The position numbers were made by a program, and so were the translations under genes. 64,000 nucleotides of DNA from Nemertoderma westbladi (taxonomy: Eukaryota; Xenacoelomorpha; Nemertodermatida; Nemertodermatidae). Below the pieces are notes generated by a model, which saw only the letters and a program-made list of their open reading frames with translations, did not search any database and was not told the DNA's origin. The stretch covers positions 42,852 through 106,851 of the forward strand of contig JAUCBJ010007921.1 of assembly GCA_032718475.1 (NCBI GenBank), given 5' to 3'. Shown piece after piece: positions 1-11,061 of this stretch. Within the stretch, counting starts at the first letter, position 1, and each line of letters begins with the position of its first letter.

Positions 1-1479
1 ACGACAGCCAAGGGACAAGACATGGCGAACAAGAGGGTAGAGTCCCAACAGAAGGCACTAGGGATCGTGTGGAACCGAGAGACAGAGGAGTTTAAGTACC
101 AACTGAGCCAGGAGGGCGCGGACATCCACACAAAGAGGGGCTATGTATTATACATAGCGAGAATATATGATCCCCTAGGCCTAGCATCCCTATTATTAGT
201 TACGGGGAAACAGATACTTAAGAAAGTATACAAGCTAAAGGACGAATGGGATACAGAGGTCCCGGAAGAGATCATCAAGCAGTGGAGCAAGTGGACAGAG
301 AGTTTAGAACAGATGGGGACATACAGAATGCCACGCGTGTATTTCCCTGATGCGGACATGATGAATCTGGATCTACACATGTTCTCCGATGCGTCATTGG
401 AGGCATACGGAGCGGCACTTTACCTAGTACAAAGGAAGGGGGCTCATAAGCCCAGACTTGCATTCAGCAAATCGAAGTCGACACCGCCAGATTCAGCATC
501 GGTCCCGAAACTCGAGTTGACAGCTGCGAGGTTAGGAGTAAGGGCCACAGCCTACTTGATGGACGCCATTCCCAACATAGTGGAAACACACTACTGGATG
601 GACTCCATGGTAGTGCTTGGTTGGCTACACAATGAAAGGACGAGATACCCTATATTCGTCGCAAATAGGGTGGACGAAATAAGAGCGACGACGGAGTTGG
701 AAAGGTGGCACTACTGCCCAACGGACGAGAACCCAGCGGACTTGTTATCGAGGGGCGTGGCACGCCACACTTTCTTGAAGAAGGAAGTATTGTGGCAGCA
801 TGGGCCGCAATTTCTGAACGATAAGACAGCCTGGCCACCGATGAAGAAGGTGGACCCGGGTTCAGAGGAAGTAGTATTAGAGGAAGAGGGAGGAGATTCA
901 GAGGGTGAAGAGATATATAGCCAGATGGTGAGGGAGATAAGGGACGTGCAACCAAAACCGGAAGAACTATGCGACAACCCGACGGACAAACTCCTCAGCT
1001 ACAGCTCAAGTTGGTACAAGACCAAGAAGTTAGTGGCGTACTGGAGAGCCTTCGGGGATTTCCTCAAGGGAGTCAGTAAAGACACCAAAAATAAACCAAA
1101 CATCGATCTGGAGAGAGCGGCCAAGGCCGTCATCCGCTACGAACAGAGAAAGAACTACGGCGACGAGGTGGAACGCGTCGGTAAACAACAGCATCTCCGA
1201 CGGAATAGTGAGCTGATCACTCTGTTGCCACAACTCAATGACGATGGGATCTTAGTAATGAATTCAAGAGTGCTAAATAACAACAGCATCATCACTCCAC
1301 CAAAGGCCATCATCATCCCTAATGGATCGCCGATAGTCCACCAGATCATCTGGGACTGCCACAAGTCGATATTGCACGGGGGTACCAACCGAACCCTCAC
1401 AGAGATACGAAGGACCTTTTGGGTCAAACAGTTAAGGAAGAAGGTAAAGGCGGTAGTGGGGCAGTGCCAGACCTGCTGA
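1..1479 (+). pseudogene. BEL/Pao pol: connection domain, RNase H, integrase zinc finger
   Basis: Open from the window edge (first Met at 22) to an in-frame TGA at 1477-1479. The first about 110 residues match the Pao-type region after RT, with the typical TKRG and YDPLG motifs. RNase H follows with all acidic residues visible: FSDAS, LELTAA, WMDS and NPAD. The last about 60 residues are the integrase H2C2 zinc-binding region, ending at CQTC exactly where the stop falls. The acidic stretch between RNase H and the zinc domain is linker. The protein would be the C-terminal half of a Gag-Pol polyprotein that makes and integrates element DNA. The stop occurs inside the integrase, and reading continues in the same frame in the next entry. 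Confidence 0.85.
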
Positions 1480-2469
1480 CGGACGAAGAAGGAGCGGGCC
1501 ATACAGGAAATGGTGCCACTACCGGCCAGTAGGGTGAGACAGCACGACCCCCCATTCACGCACTGTGGTATGGATATGTTTGGGCCGATAAAGATTAAGG
1601 TGATACGGCACACGGATAAGCGCTACAGCATTATCTTCGTATGTAACAACACACGGGCGGTAGGGATAGAACTCGCCCAAGACGCAACCGCATCGGCATT
1701 CATCAATGCCCTGGAGAGGTTCAGAGACCGCAAAGGTGGGACGATCGCAGTAATATACTCCGACAACGGAACCAACTTTGTGGGGGCAGAGAACGAGCTG
1801 GCAGATGCCTTGGACATCCTGGAAGGGGAGTAAGTCAGGGCAGCCATGAGAAGACAACATGTGAAGTGGGAGAGAAGGACGCAGTATGCTCCGCATACTC
1901 TAGGATGCGTTGAGAGACTCGTGGGTAGTTCCAAGCATCTAATGACGAAGTTGATGAACACCCACATGGTAACAGAAGATGTACTAAGGACGGTACTGGC
2001 AAAGTGCGAGCGTATCATTAATAGCAGACCGCTATATCCAGAAAATGATGACCCAGAGTCATTAGATGTGCTGATGCCCAGTCACTTTCTAATGGAGAGA
2101 CAGGCGACCATCGACATGCGGGGTGTAGACCCAGATGATATACACTCCCGACAGAGTTGGAAAGTCGCTAAGGCGATAAGTGCGGAGTACTGGAGGAGGT
2201 GGGTCGAGGAATATCTACCCAAGCTTCATAGGAGGAGCAAGTGGGGAAATACCACTAGGGAGTTGAAGGAGGGTGATCTGGTGATTGTCACGGACGACAC
2301 CATCATCAACAATCAATGGAGATTGGTGAGAGTTGTGGGCACTTACTCCGACGAGGACGGAAGAGTCCGATCAGTAGAAGTGCGGATAGGTGGTAAGATA
2401 GGAGCAAAAGATAGGAAAACCTACAGGAGGGCTGTAGGAAAGTGTTGCCTACTAGAGGGCGCACCGTAG
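1480..2469 (+). pseudogene. BEL/Pao pol: DDE integrase core and C-terminal domain
   Basis: Same frame as the preceding segment, broken by stops at 1477-1479 (TGA) and 1831-1833 (TAA). The first Asp is in GMDMFGP (about 1570) and the second in YSDNGTNF (about 1759). The catalytic Glu is in CVERLVGS (about 1908), where most BEL copies have a G-G-V/I-W/H-E context. After the core comes a C-terminal region with the INSRPL motif and a short SH3-like segment, the BEL-type integrase tail, ending at a TAG at 2467-2469. Because all three pieces share one frame, decay was by point mutation, not by indels. The enzyme would insert the element into the host chromosome. Confidence 0.85.
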
Positions 2470-2589
2470 AGTTTAGTCGTCCAAGTGTTGGACTGAGGGG
2501 GGTGGGATTGAGGGCGAGACGCCCTTCCCCACACAAATATAAAAATATAAAAAAAATATATAATTAAAATAATAGAGAAAGAGAAAGGA

Positions 2590-2681
2590 AGGTAGTACAT
2601 AATAAGTACGTAGTAAGTAAGTAGGCAGATAGAAGTTAGTAAGAGTTAGTAGTGAGAGGGTACGTAGTACCTTTAGTTAGT
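2590..2681. repeat. Minisatellite, left remnant
   Basis: Degenerate units built on GTTAGTAGTAAGAG and GGTACGTAGTACC, the same repeat as at 3490-4110. The two parts were one array before the non-LTR fragment at 2682-3489 was inserted. The 120 bases before it (2470-2589) are AT-rich with nothing recognisable. Confidence 0.7.
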
Positions 2682-3489
2682 TTTTTTTTTTTTTTTTTTT
2701 TTAAATGGGTGAGAATGATAGTATAATAACATAGTTGATACAATGGATTTCAAATTGCACTATTACACCCTATCACCAAATCTGATTTATACAATGAGGT
2801 AGGTACAGTGAGACGGATGTAAGGGGGAAATTCAAAACAGTTGGTTGTTTATGTTGTAGGCCTACTGGTCAGCTATTGTAGGCCTGTACGACTGCGCTGT
2901 ACTACCAGGCTACGGCTCAGTGTCGGCGTTGTCCAACCGAATGGAGGCATCAGACACTGGACAATGAACCGGCCATTTAGAGGCTGACCTACAACCTCGA
3001 AAACAGAGCAGGGAGGAATGAAGCAACGTGAAGTTTAACTTGCGCCGGATCCATGTGACGCATTCCGAGTACCTGACCTCGCGTTTGTCCACGAGCTTCT
3101 GTCCCAGGCGCTTAACAAACTGGCGCGTGGTCGGCGCCATCCCGCCAAAGGCCGAGAATATGAGGGGGACGAAAGTAGAATGTTCCACCTCCCGTATCCT
3201 CTCCTCGTACTTAAGAATCTTACGATTCTCGTGGTGGAGGTGCGCTGCGTCTAGGGACATAGCCACGTTCGTCGCCGCCAGCGGGTTAAACACGGACACA
3301 TCGATGAACGACCGCTGGAATCGGTTTCCCCAGAAGCCGCTCACAGACACATCCAGCCTCGCCTGCTGGTCCGTCGAGGTGGTACGATGGGTGAAAGTTT
3401 CACCGGATAACGGCTGGAGTATCGGCTCAACAGCAACGCTGTAGGCAACCTCAGTTTGCGAGTTGGCGACGAAATCACGTATCTCATTG
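2682..3489 (-). mobile_element. Nested 5'-truncated non-LTR retrotransposon fragment
   Basis: A poly-T tract at about 2682-2702 is the poly(A) tail of an insertion on the minus strand. Its coding end is the ORF at 2910-3350. Both borders lie in the minisatellite: TTAGTTAGT precedes the tail and recurs just after 3489, which may be a target-site duplication, although the host repeat makes this ambiguous. A 5'-truncated copy with poly(A) tail is what target-primed reverse transcription leaves. Confidence 0.7.
2910..3350 (-). pseudogene. C-terminal restriction-like endonuclease region of a non-LTR-type RT protein
   Basis: The 146-aa ORF starts with a SVSGFWGN block followed by IDVSVFNP, then YEERIREVEH, a PLIFSAFGGM block and a C-terminal WIRRKLNF...LLCFRG block. 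This order is that of the conserved C-terminal domain in many invertebrate RT proteins that carry a PD-(D/E)XK-like endonuclease (the DVSV strand). The RT domain itself is absent because the copy is 5'-truncated. The assignment to a named clade (R2, NeSL, Hero or other) is not possible from this piece. Confidence 0.6.
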
Positions 3490-4110
3490 TTACCGTTAGT
3501 TAGTTAGTTAGTAGTAAGAGGGTACGTAGTACCGATAGTTGAAGAGTTAGTTAGTAGTAAGAGGGTACGTAGTACCGATAGTTGAAGAGTTAGTTAGTAG
3601 TAAGAGGGTACGTGGTACCATTAGTTAGTTAGTTATTTAGTAGTAAGAGGGTACGTAGTACCGGTAGTAAGAGAGTTAGTAGTAAGAGGTAAGAGTTAGA
3701 GTAAGAGTTAGTGAAGAGTTAGTAGTAAGAGGGTACGTAGTACCAGTTAGTAAGAGTTAGAAGAGTTAGTAGTAAGAGGGTACGTAGTACCGGTTAGTAA
3801 GAGTTAGAAGAGTTAGTAGTAAGAGGGTACGTAGTACCGGTTAGTAAGAGTTAGAAGAGTTAGTAGTAAGAGGGTACATAGTACTGGTTAGTAAGAGTTA
3901 GAAGAGTTAGTAGTAAGAGCGTACATAGTACCGGTTAGTAAGTGTTAGAAGAGTTAGTAGTAAGATGGTATGTAGTACCGGTTAGTAAGAGTTAGTAGAG
4001 AAGTTAGTAAGAGGGTACATAGTACCAGTAATAAGAGTTAGTAGGGAAGTTAGTAAGAGGGTACGTATAGTACCGTTAGTAGTAAGAGTTAGTGGTAGGA
4101 GGATATAAAA
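3490..4110. repeat. Minisatellite, about 47-bp units with palindromic GGTACGTAGTACC
   Basis: About a dozen degenerate units; where most regular (3733, 3780, 3827) the period is 47 bp. Each unit holds GGTAC-GTA-GTACC, a near-perfect inverted repeat, embedded in GTTAGTAGTAAGAG runs. The array continues into looser AGTTAGTAG sequence to about 4190. It lies inside the spacer of BEL element 1 and has no coding potential worth noting. Confidence 0.85.
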
Positions 4111-4674
4111 TATAGTAAGAGTTAGTAGAGATTAGCTAGGAAGTTAGTAGAGCTAGTAGTGAGTAGCGAGAGGTAGGTAGTAGGCCAGAAAATGGATTAA
4201 AACAGAAATAATCCATTAGTAGGCACTGATAGCACAGTCATAGGATTAAAAATAAATATTAAAATAGATAAAACTAGAAAATTTGACAAATTATAGTTAA
4301 TATAGTTAGATATAATTACGTATAATAACAAACAATAATACATAAATGTACAAACAATGTGGGGTGAGTAAAGTAATTGAGCGCACTTTAATTTTGTTAT
4401 AGTAATAGTTTTTACTTCCCCTTTCCCCCTTTACCCCTCTCTTAACCACCCCAGATCCCGGTCCCATCACCGAAACCGAGACCTCGCCAAGACCTCCGAC
4501 CCCCACGGAGGCAGAGCGAACATGACCGAAGTAGTGCAAACTGCAGTCTCCGCCGGACGGCACCCAAGACACAGGCGTAGCCGCGGTTTCGCATAGACTC
4601 TCGCCTTATTCCAGAACATAATTAAAGTAACGGACAGAATTACGAAATTTAGTAAAATTAAGCTCTTTTAGGAA

Positions 4675-4955
4675 ATAAGGTAGGAAATTAGGCGATAACC
4701 TAATATTCAGTGAGAGATAGGCCATTATCGGACTGTATAAACCATCCTAACTTCATCACTCATCTGTATTGCGCCTTGGCAAGGCACCACCTTATAGGTG
4801 AGCGATATTAAATAGGATATATTAAATAGGAAAAATTAGGCTATAACTCAAAATTAAGTAGGAAATTGGCCATTGTCGAACTGTACAGACCATCTTAAAC
4901 TTATCACTCATCTGTACTGCGCCTTGACAAGGCACCACCTTACAGGTGAGCGAGT
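4675..4955 (+). repeat. Two diverged direct copies of about 120 bp
   Basis: A block running from GGCCATTATCGGACTG to AGGTGAGCGA at about 4718-4806 recurs at 4863-4952 with several substitutions. Both copies end in CACCACCTTA(T/C)AGGTGAGCGA, which contains a good splice-donor match (AG|GTGAGC). The second copy ends 17 bases before the first ATG of the accessory ORF, so it may belong to that gene's leader. The stretch 4200-4674 is AT-rich and shows nothing else. Confidence 0.6.
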
Positions 4956-4968
4956 GAGAGAGTTCGAA

Positions 4969-5882
4969 ATGGCGGAGAAACTTGTTTGAAAGAGAAAGGC
5001 GGAGTTGGGAGGAAAGGAGATACTGATGGATTTCACCGAGAGGCATCCGGAAGATAAGATGAGGGGATAATACGAGCGGTTAGAGAGGGGTCACAAAGCG
5101 CGAGCGCTACAGGACCATTTCAGGGAGGCGCACGAACAGCGGCTGGTCGGGACCTATGGGACACCGTCGCTAGACAATGCAATCTTCGAGCATTTCCACT
5201 ACGTGGTGAAGGGAGATTCCAGAAAGGGACTAGTTGTCTCTACTGCCACGAGTTGAGCCACAGGATGGGGGCGTATCCACGGTTGCACAACCGGTGTTCT
5301 AAGTGCAACTTCCGGGGGCACTACTGGATGGACGACGAGGAGAAGTTTAGGATTTTCAAGGAGTGGGCCAATGTCGGTGCCATGACCCGACAGCGGATGA
5401 AGGCCCAGGAATTCCGGTGGGGCTTCTTTAATATCAACCAGGAGGCCCACCTGGAGATCATTAAACAGAGACTTCCGTTTACCTATCAGGAGGTGTCGAC
5501 GGCGGCGTCGTATGCCAGAGTGATAAATACACAGAGATATTTGGACAGGTTGACACCACAGAACCGGGGAGAGTTCAGAGATTTCTTGGCGGAGCATGTG
5601 CCGCGGGCAATGAAAGTGATCCTATGGGACGCCACTATGGGGAAACAACAGGGCCATTCGGAGTGGCCACCCGCGAAGCGATACCGGGAGCTGATAACAC
5701 CAGCGCCCAAGGAGTCAACGACGGGAATCAGTAGAGAGGTGACGGCGAGGGTCAGGAGTCTGAAAGGAGATAAGACCAATGAAGCGGCAGCGGCAGCGGC
5801 AGCGGCCAGGAAACGACCGAGGGAGGAGGACGACAGAGGGAAGGAGTTGAGATGGTTCCCAAAGTTGGGTGGAATGAACTAG
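4969..5882 (+). pseudogene. Unrecognised zinc-finger accessory ORF of BEL element 1
   Basis: I do not recognise the family. The longest open part is 5253-5882. Upstream, the frame starting at ATG 4969 is coding-like to about 5240 but carries TGA and TAA stops; a frameshift near 5230-5240 joins it to the longer part. At the join sit two CxxC-x4-H units about 17 residues apart (CLYCHELSH and CSKCNFRGH), a likely paired zinc-binding motif. A charged helical part follows, then a run of eight Ala and a basic KRPREEDD tail that could be a nuclear signal. It lies between pol and the 3' LTR, the place where env or accessory genes sit. No signal peptide or membrane segment is visible, so envelope is unlikely. 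It could instead be a captured host gene or a displaced gag-like gene. Confidence 0.5.
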
Positions 5883-6547
5883 AATTTGGGTGTGGAGATG
5901 CCTGGAAGGCGCCACATGTGAAGTAATACGAACTCCTAAGTGCAAATTTAATTAAAAGTGCAATTAGTATGTACGTATGTAATAATCATTAGTTTAGTCA
6001 AATAGCAAATATAATCAAAGTAAGTACTATAGTCATATAACCTTTTCCAATTAGCTACTGAGACTCGGGACCAATTGACTATGACAGAACGAGACATTGG
6101 ACGACTTCACACTTCTTGAGTGCGACGGCACAGGAGAGGAGGGTGAGGCCCATCAGGAGAGAGTGTGTTGAGATAGGGGTTGAGTACAGAACACGTGGGG
6201 AGAGTGCGGGTGCAATTCAAGTGTGGGGGGGGGGGGGGGGAAGTAAGAGGTAGAGCGAGGGACAGGGAGGTCCGAGAGTTAGGGTGGAAGAGAAGTTAGA
6301 GTCAGTTAGGGCGGAGTTAGAGTGGAGAGAGTGTTGGGGAAACAAAAATTGTTTGAGAGAAACCCACAATTGGCCCGACACGGGATGCCAGATGTCTTGG
6401 TGCAAGATAGATGAAGTTGCACCAAGACAGGGTAGCGATATCATACCCATAGGGAGCGGCCTGGAAAGCCGGATCCGGAAAAAATAACTCCACCCCGCAC
6501 CCGATAGTAGATCGGGCTCCAGCGGAATTGAAGTGCACTTGAGGTAG
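5883..6547 (+). other. Spacer of BEL element 1 without recognised gene
   Basis: Contains a G15-16 run at about 6226-6241 and purine-rich sequence. Short ORFs here look like chance. Confidence 0.5.
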
Positions 6548-6585
6548 ATGCTATCTTCTCACCGGGAAGATAGCATGGGGGGAAG
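6548..6585 (+). promoter_or_regulatory. Perfect hairpin followed by polypurine tract at the LTR edge
   Basis: Eleven bases at 6548-6558 (ATGCTATCTTC) pair perfectly with 6566-6576 around a 7-base loop. The next bases, GGGGGGAAG (6577-6585), directly abut the TG of the LTR. The purine tract is in the place and form of the plus-strand primer of an LTR retrotransposon. The hairpin may help RNase H leave the primer or may be an RNA signal; that role is inference. Confidence 0.7.
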
Positions 6586-7082
6586 TGTTAGCGGATTCAA
6601 TTACGCTAACCACCCCATAAAGTTGGGAAACGGCGCATTTAAGCAATATTGGGGAGTACGAGATTGATTGCCAATCAACCTCGTATCACCCCCAATAAAC
6701 GGGGATGACAAAACCCCAAAGGGCCGTACACAATGGAGGTCAGAGGTTAAGCCTCCGGGAGAGGGAAAGTGACAGTAGAAAGGGGGGAAACACTCCCACA
6801 GAGGTGGGAGCCGAGAATTAGGTTATCAACCAATGGGGGGACAGGAAAGGCATCAGCTGAGTAATAAGGCCAACGTAGTGTAATAAATTACCGGTTGGTG
6901 TTTCATCTCACAGTTAGTTTACTCAGTCAGTTAGGGCAGAACGCTAACACTTTATTACCGTCGTCGCCACCGTCACCAACTACATCATATATTCTGTATC
7001 ACGTATATCTATCAATTGTGCTATCTGTTTTACTCAACTATATTTTATACATATACTCATTAATAATATCGGAACGATAACA
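6586..7082 (+). repeat. 3' LTR of BEL element 1 (497 bp)
   Basis: Starts TGTTAGCG just after the polypurine tract and probably ends CGATAACA, giving a short terminal inverted repeat TGTTA/TAACA. An imperfect stem-loop at 6647-6697 pairs TATTGGGG with CCCCAATA and holds an inner TACGAG/CTCGTA and TTGATTG/CAATCAA stem. The partner LTR is outside the window, so identity cannot be checked. A hairpin CGGGATC-CTCT-GATCCCG follows at 7129-7146, and the LTR could extend to 7151. From 7152 to 7324 nothing is recognised. Confidence 0.65.
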
Positions 7083-7324
7083 AACTCTTTCACTCACGGC
7101 GGGGACGCGTAAATAAACCAAAACCGGTCGGGATCCTCTGATCCCGTCACATAGATTAAATGAGATACAAGAAACATTAGTAGATGTTCATCTACAAATT
7201 CTAAAAGAACATAATATTCTAAATAGATTTCCAGAAAACGAAAGATTGTACCATATGACATACTAGGGATACTAACTTAAAAACAAATCGAACTGGCCGT
7301 GTACAAGACCTATGAATAAGTCAA

Positions 7325-7841
7325 TGTGAGCGTTTTTTACTTTAATCGCTCTGATTCTGTTAGTTATGCGTGATTTAATCTTAATGACCGAAAAACATTG
7401 TGATAACATAATAGTAATAACAGGAATGTTTATTGAAGAATGTTAGAATTTAATATCATCAAAATATGTTCGGTAAAAAGATACACTTCGGATTCCCTAA
7501 TAACAGAATGAATTTCATCGCGGTTGTTAGTTGATTAAATAGGTTGAGATACGAAGGGACAGGGAAGTTGTAAAGAAGAGCTGTCATAGGTCAATGTGTC
7601 TTATTGTCATTGTATGCGGTATTAGAGGTGGTGATAATTGGCGAGAGTTGAATAGTGAATGTAGCAATTAGATTACCCGGCCAAGAATGTATAGTAGTAG
7701 ATATCAGCTGATATTATAAACATTATATTATATTGAATGCTAGCGGTTGGATTTTGTGGGCTAATATGCTCGAGCTGACTTGTTACAAGCATTGTACGAA
7801 ATAAGGGGTATTTTTTTACTGGTCATGTACAATCTGTAACA
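7325..7841 (-). repeat. 3' LTR of BEL element 2
   Basis: 517 bp, TGTGAGCG to CTGTAACA on the plus strand, with the TG..CA ends of retroviral-type LTRs. Same length as the other copy, and no mismatch was found by eye. Confidence 0.92.
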
Positions 7842-8588
7842 GTCCCCCCTTGAGATATTGCGAAGCCAAAATCTCAAAAAATTTATTCTATTTTTTTTTG
7901 TGGGGGAAGGGCGCTAGTAGACTGTTTGCCCGTGTCTACTTTCCTTTTTTATTTGCAACCCTTTTCTTTTACTTTATTTTACCTAATAGCATTCATTTGA
8001 GATAAGGGTCTATTAGTATTAATTTGTTTTTAATTTTAAATTTTATTATTTATCTATTTATTTATTTTATTTTAATATCGATTATTATAGAGATTGTATA
8101 GTACAGTATAACATAGCTAGTATATAGCATAGACTAGAGTGACGATTTTAGATTATTTCGTTCTGTCTCTGTGGTCGAAACTAGTCTTGTCAATATAGTC
8201 TGATAATAATGTTTGAGAGAAATTTTAAATGAGATAAATGTTAGTGAGTGTTAGTGAGAAATCGTATTGCACAAACTATAATACTAAATATATAAATGCA
8301 ATAAACATTGAACTACATACAAACAGTACATATAATACTATATATAAAATGCACAACATAGAGAAATATATTATTGTAAAAGTCCCTTCACCGTCATTTA
8401 TGGTTCATATGAATAATTAATGTTCTTTATTATCTTCTAGTGGTTGCCCTTTATGTGGTTGTCCGTTGTCTCATCTGAGGTACGGTACATGCCTCTGATT
8501 GCATCTACATTGCTGAGGGTTTCCAAGAGTACTGTATGAATGTCGTACACCCCCTGAAAATAATTAAGGTAATATAATGTAAACATTT

Positions 8589-10374
8589 CTATTTTTCAAT
8601 GGATATAACATCAGATTCTAATAAGCAAAGCTTATCTACATGACGCTTATAAACCCTGCTGGAGTTTTTACTGAAGCATGGCGGACAATTCCGTCGGTAT
8701 CTGGGAACACTTGGATGATACGTCCCCATTGCCACTGTGATCTAGGCTGATGATCGTCATAGATCAGTACTGCGTTGTCTACCCGCAGGTTATCACGTTC
8801 ACGGTTCCATTTGTTTCTGGTTTGTAAAGTCACTACGTACTCCCTGAGCCACCTCTCCCAATAGTTAGTGGCTATTAGCTGGGATTGACGCCAAGTACGA
8901 GTAGAATAAGAGTCACTATCGTAAACTGGCCCATGTGTACGTTGTAGGCAGGACGTTGTAGAAGGAAGTGGTTAGGTGTGAGTGGTTCCTCACCTGTGAT
9001 GTCGTTATTTACGATGCTAAGCGGCCGACTGTTCATTATTGATTCCACCTCTGTTATACTTGTGAGTAATGTGTCATCGGTTACTAAATTTTTATTAATT
9101 ATGGCTAGAATGGTTCTTTTAGCTATCTGTATTAACCTTTCATGTACTCCACCCGTGTGGGGCGCTAGTGGTGTCAAGAAGTGCCATTCAGTCCCATTCG
9201 GCCTTGAGAATTCAACTAACTCATCTTCCCAGGTTTGTAAGTTACTTCTAAGTTCTGACTCGGCCCCGATAAAGTTTGAGCCGTTATCAGAGTCGACCCT
9301 CTTTGGGGGGCCCCGTCGGGATATAAACCGACGATACACGTTGATGAATGCGTCAGCTGATGCATTCATTGCGATGTCAAGATGAACTGCTCTGCAGTTT
9401 TGGCATGTGAATAATATTCCGTATCTTTTATTAGTGGTACTGCGACCTCTTAAAGTGTATAGGGGTCCCCACATATCCACTGTGGAATAAGTGAATGGGG
9501 GCTCGTATGGCGTTAGTCTCGATGCTGGTAATGGTGACATTAATTGCTCCATTCTCCTTGATTTAATCCAGCGGCAGATGAAGCATTTTCCAGTCATGGC
9601 TTTAGTTATTGCTTGTACGCTAAGTATCCAATATTTTTCTCTAAGCTTACATACAACGTGTGAGTATCCTGCGTGACCTAATTTTGTATGTACGTCCCAT
9701 ATCAACGCCCGTGTTATTGAATGTTTCTTTGGTAGTACAATTGGGTATGCGGCGTCATATGATATGGGCGCCTTACTGATACGACTACCTACTCTGATTA
9801 ATCCGTCATTACCTAGGTGGGGGCTAAGCTTTGCAATAGGGCTATTTCTAGGCACTGGGGATTTATTAGATAGGCATTTATATTCTTCTTTGAATGTTTG
9901 CGTTTGTGTAAAGAACAGAAGCCTTTTGCCGGATTTTTCTAGCTCCTGAGCACTTACCACTGTGTTTTTTAACATGATAGTCTTGCACGGATCGATAGAG
10001 TACTTACATAACCTTATCAACCAGGCGAATAATATTCTTACCTTATTCCAGGATGAATTCCTGTCTATAATTTTAGTGATAGCTTCTATTGTGCTGTCGT
10101 TCATGTCTGATTCACAACTGTCCTTAAATCTTACCTTTTTGGTGTGAAGTTCTTCCAGAATACTATACCAGAAATCCTCTGTCCCCTCCGTGACGTCATC
10201 AGAGACTTCACTATCGTTATCGACCTCTGATATTTCGCCCGTATATTGAATTTTCACATCAGGATCATCTCTAATGGCGTCGGTCCATTCTGATTTGTTT
10301 TGGATTCCGGGCCATTGGGATTCGTCTTGAGAAAGGAAAGTGGGCCCATACCACCATTGACGACGATCCTTCAA
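8589..10374 (-). pseudogene. BEL integrase with frameshifts (element 2)
   Basis: The main ORF (8875-10374) starts at the post-RNase-H motif WWYGP and covers a linker, the zinc-binding motif (a HAGYSH-containing His pair, then CFIC), and the DDE core. The core residues are in STVDMWGP, VDSDNGSNF and GGVHERL. It is followed by the conserved INSRPL-like MNSRPL and TPNHFL motifs. The frame is lost near 8930 (1-nt shift), resumes in the ORF at 8636-8833 with the C-terminal barrel (WQWGRI, DG.VR), is shifted again near 8660, and reaches a natural-looking end at about 8589. All catalytic residues are present, but the C-terminal domain is out of frame. Confidence 0.85.
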
Positions 10375-11042
10375 CCTTTTAGCACAAAAGAGGCGTCACA
10401 AAAGTGATGTAATTGGTACTTTATATTTTCTAATGCCTGAGTAAAGCTATGGTACACTCTGGGTATCTGTATGACAGACAGTTCGGCTATCTGTTGAGAC
10501 CATTTGGTCCATTTTTTGATGTATTCCTGTGGTATTGGTTCGTCCCAACCAATACCGGAATGCCATATATCTCGTACAATTAATCTTCCCTTCACTACAA
10601 AGGGGGATAAAAAGTTCAGAGGGTCAAATATTGAGTTTACAACGCTTATGCATCCTCGCTTAGTTAGAGGGGCGTCCTTTTTCTGGAAATTAAAGTTAAA
10701 ATTATCCAATTCGGTGTCCCAAATGACACCCAACACTCTTGTGGCTGGGAGGTTGTCCAGGTCTAAGTTTATGTATTGTTTACCTAAGTGTGAGACATTC
10801 AATGCCTCTAAAAACTTTCTAGAATTAGACATGAATTTGTGTAATCTAAACCCACCTTTGGAAAGGCAAGCAATGAGTTGTTGAGCCAGGTCTATTGCTT
10901 CTGGAACTGTATCTAAGGATTCACAGATATCATCTACATAAAATGATGTTAGTACACTGTTTATTACATTTTCATCAAATTCGTATCTGGCGGCGGCATC
11001 TTTTACAATGCGTATTGTGCCAGGTTTTGCTGCGCGCTCCAC
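10371..11042 (-). pseudogene. RT remnant of BEL element 2 lacking palm N-half and RNase H
   Basis: Starts in the conserved segment before RT motif 1 (KPGTIRIV, DAAARYE) and jumps directly to the catalytic YVDD motif (FYVDDICES). About 120 residues that should hold the first catalytic Asp and the QG motif are missing. After the Pao-type connection domain (KRG, FDPL) the ORF ends within FCDASF, the start of RNase H. The next ORF begins just after RNase H, so that domain is also deleted, with loss of frame at about 10375-10385. This protein could not act as a reverse transcriptase. Confidence 0.88.
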
Positions 11043-11061
11043 ATAATGGTGCGGCAGGTAG

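Larger units (their letters stand above)
1..7082 (+). mobile_element. BEL/Pao LTR retrotransposon 1, 3' portion (decayed)
   Basis: The window opens inside an LTR retrotransposon of the BEL/Pao group. In order there are the Pao-type connection domain, RNase H, zinc-binding and DDE integrase domains (to 2469), a 4.1-kb spacer, a hairpin plus purine tract (6548-6585) and an LTR starting with TGTTA at 6586. The 5' LTR, gag, protease and most of RT lie outside the window. The spacer is far longer than the usual few hundred bases and contains a minisatellite, a nested non-LTR fragment on the other strand and a separate decayed ORF. Pol has two in-frame stops and the extra ORF has two stops and a frameshift, so the copy is old and dead. 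The right end is uncertain: TAACA at 7078-7082 mirrors the TGTTA start, but a CACA at 7148-7151 is an alternative. Confidence 0.8.

Noticed and set aside
3028-3444. Plus-strand 138-codon ORF
   Set aside because: Opposite-strand shadow of the endonuclease fragment at 2910-3350, which has the conserved motifs.
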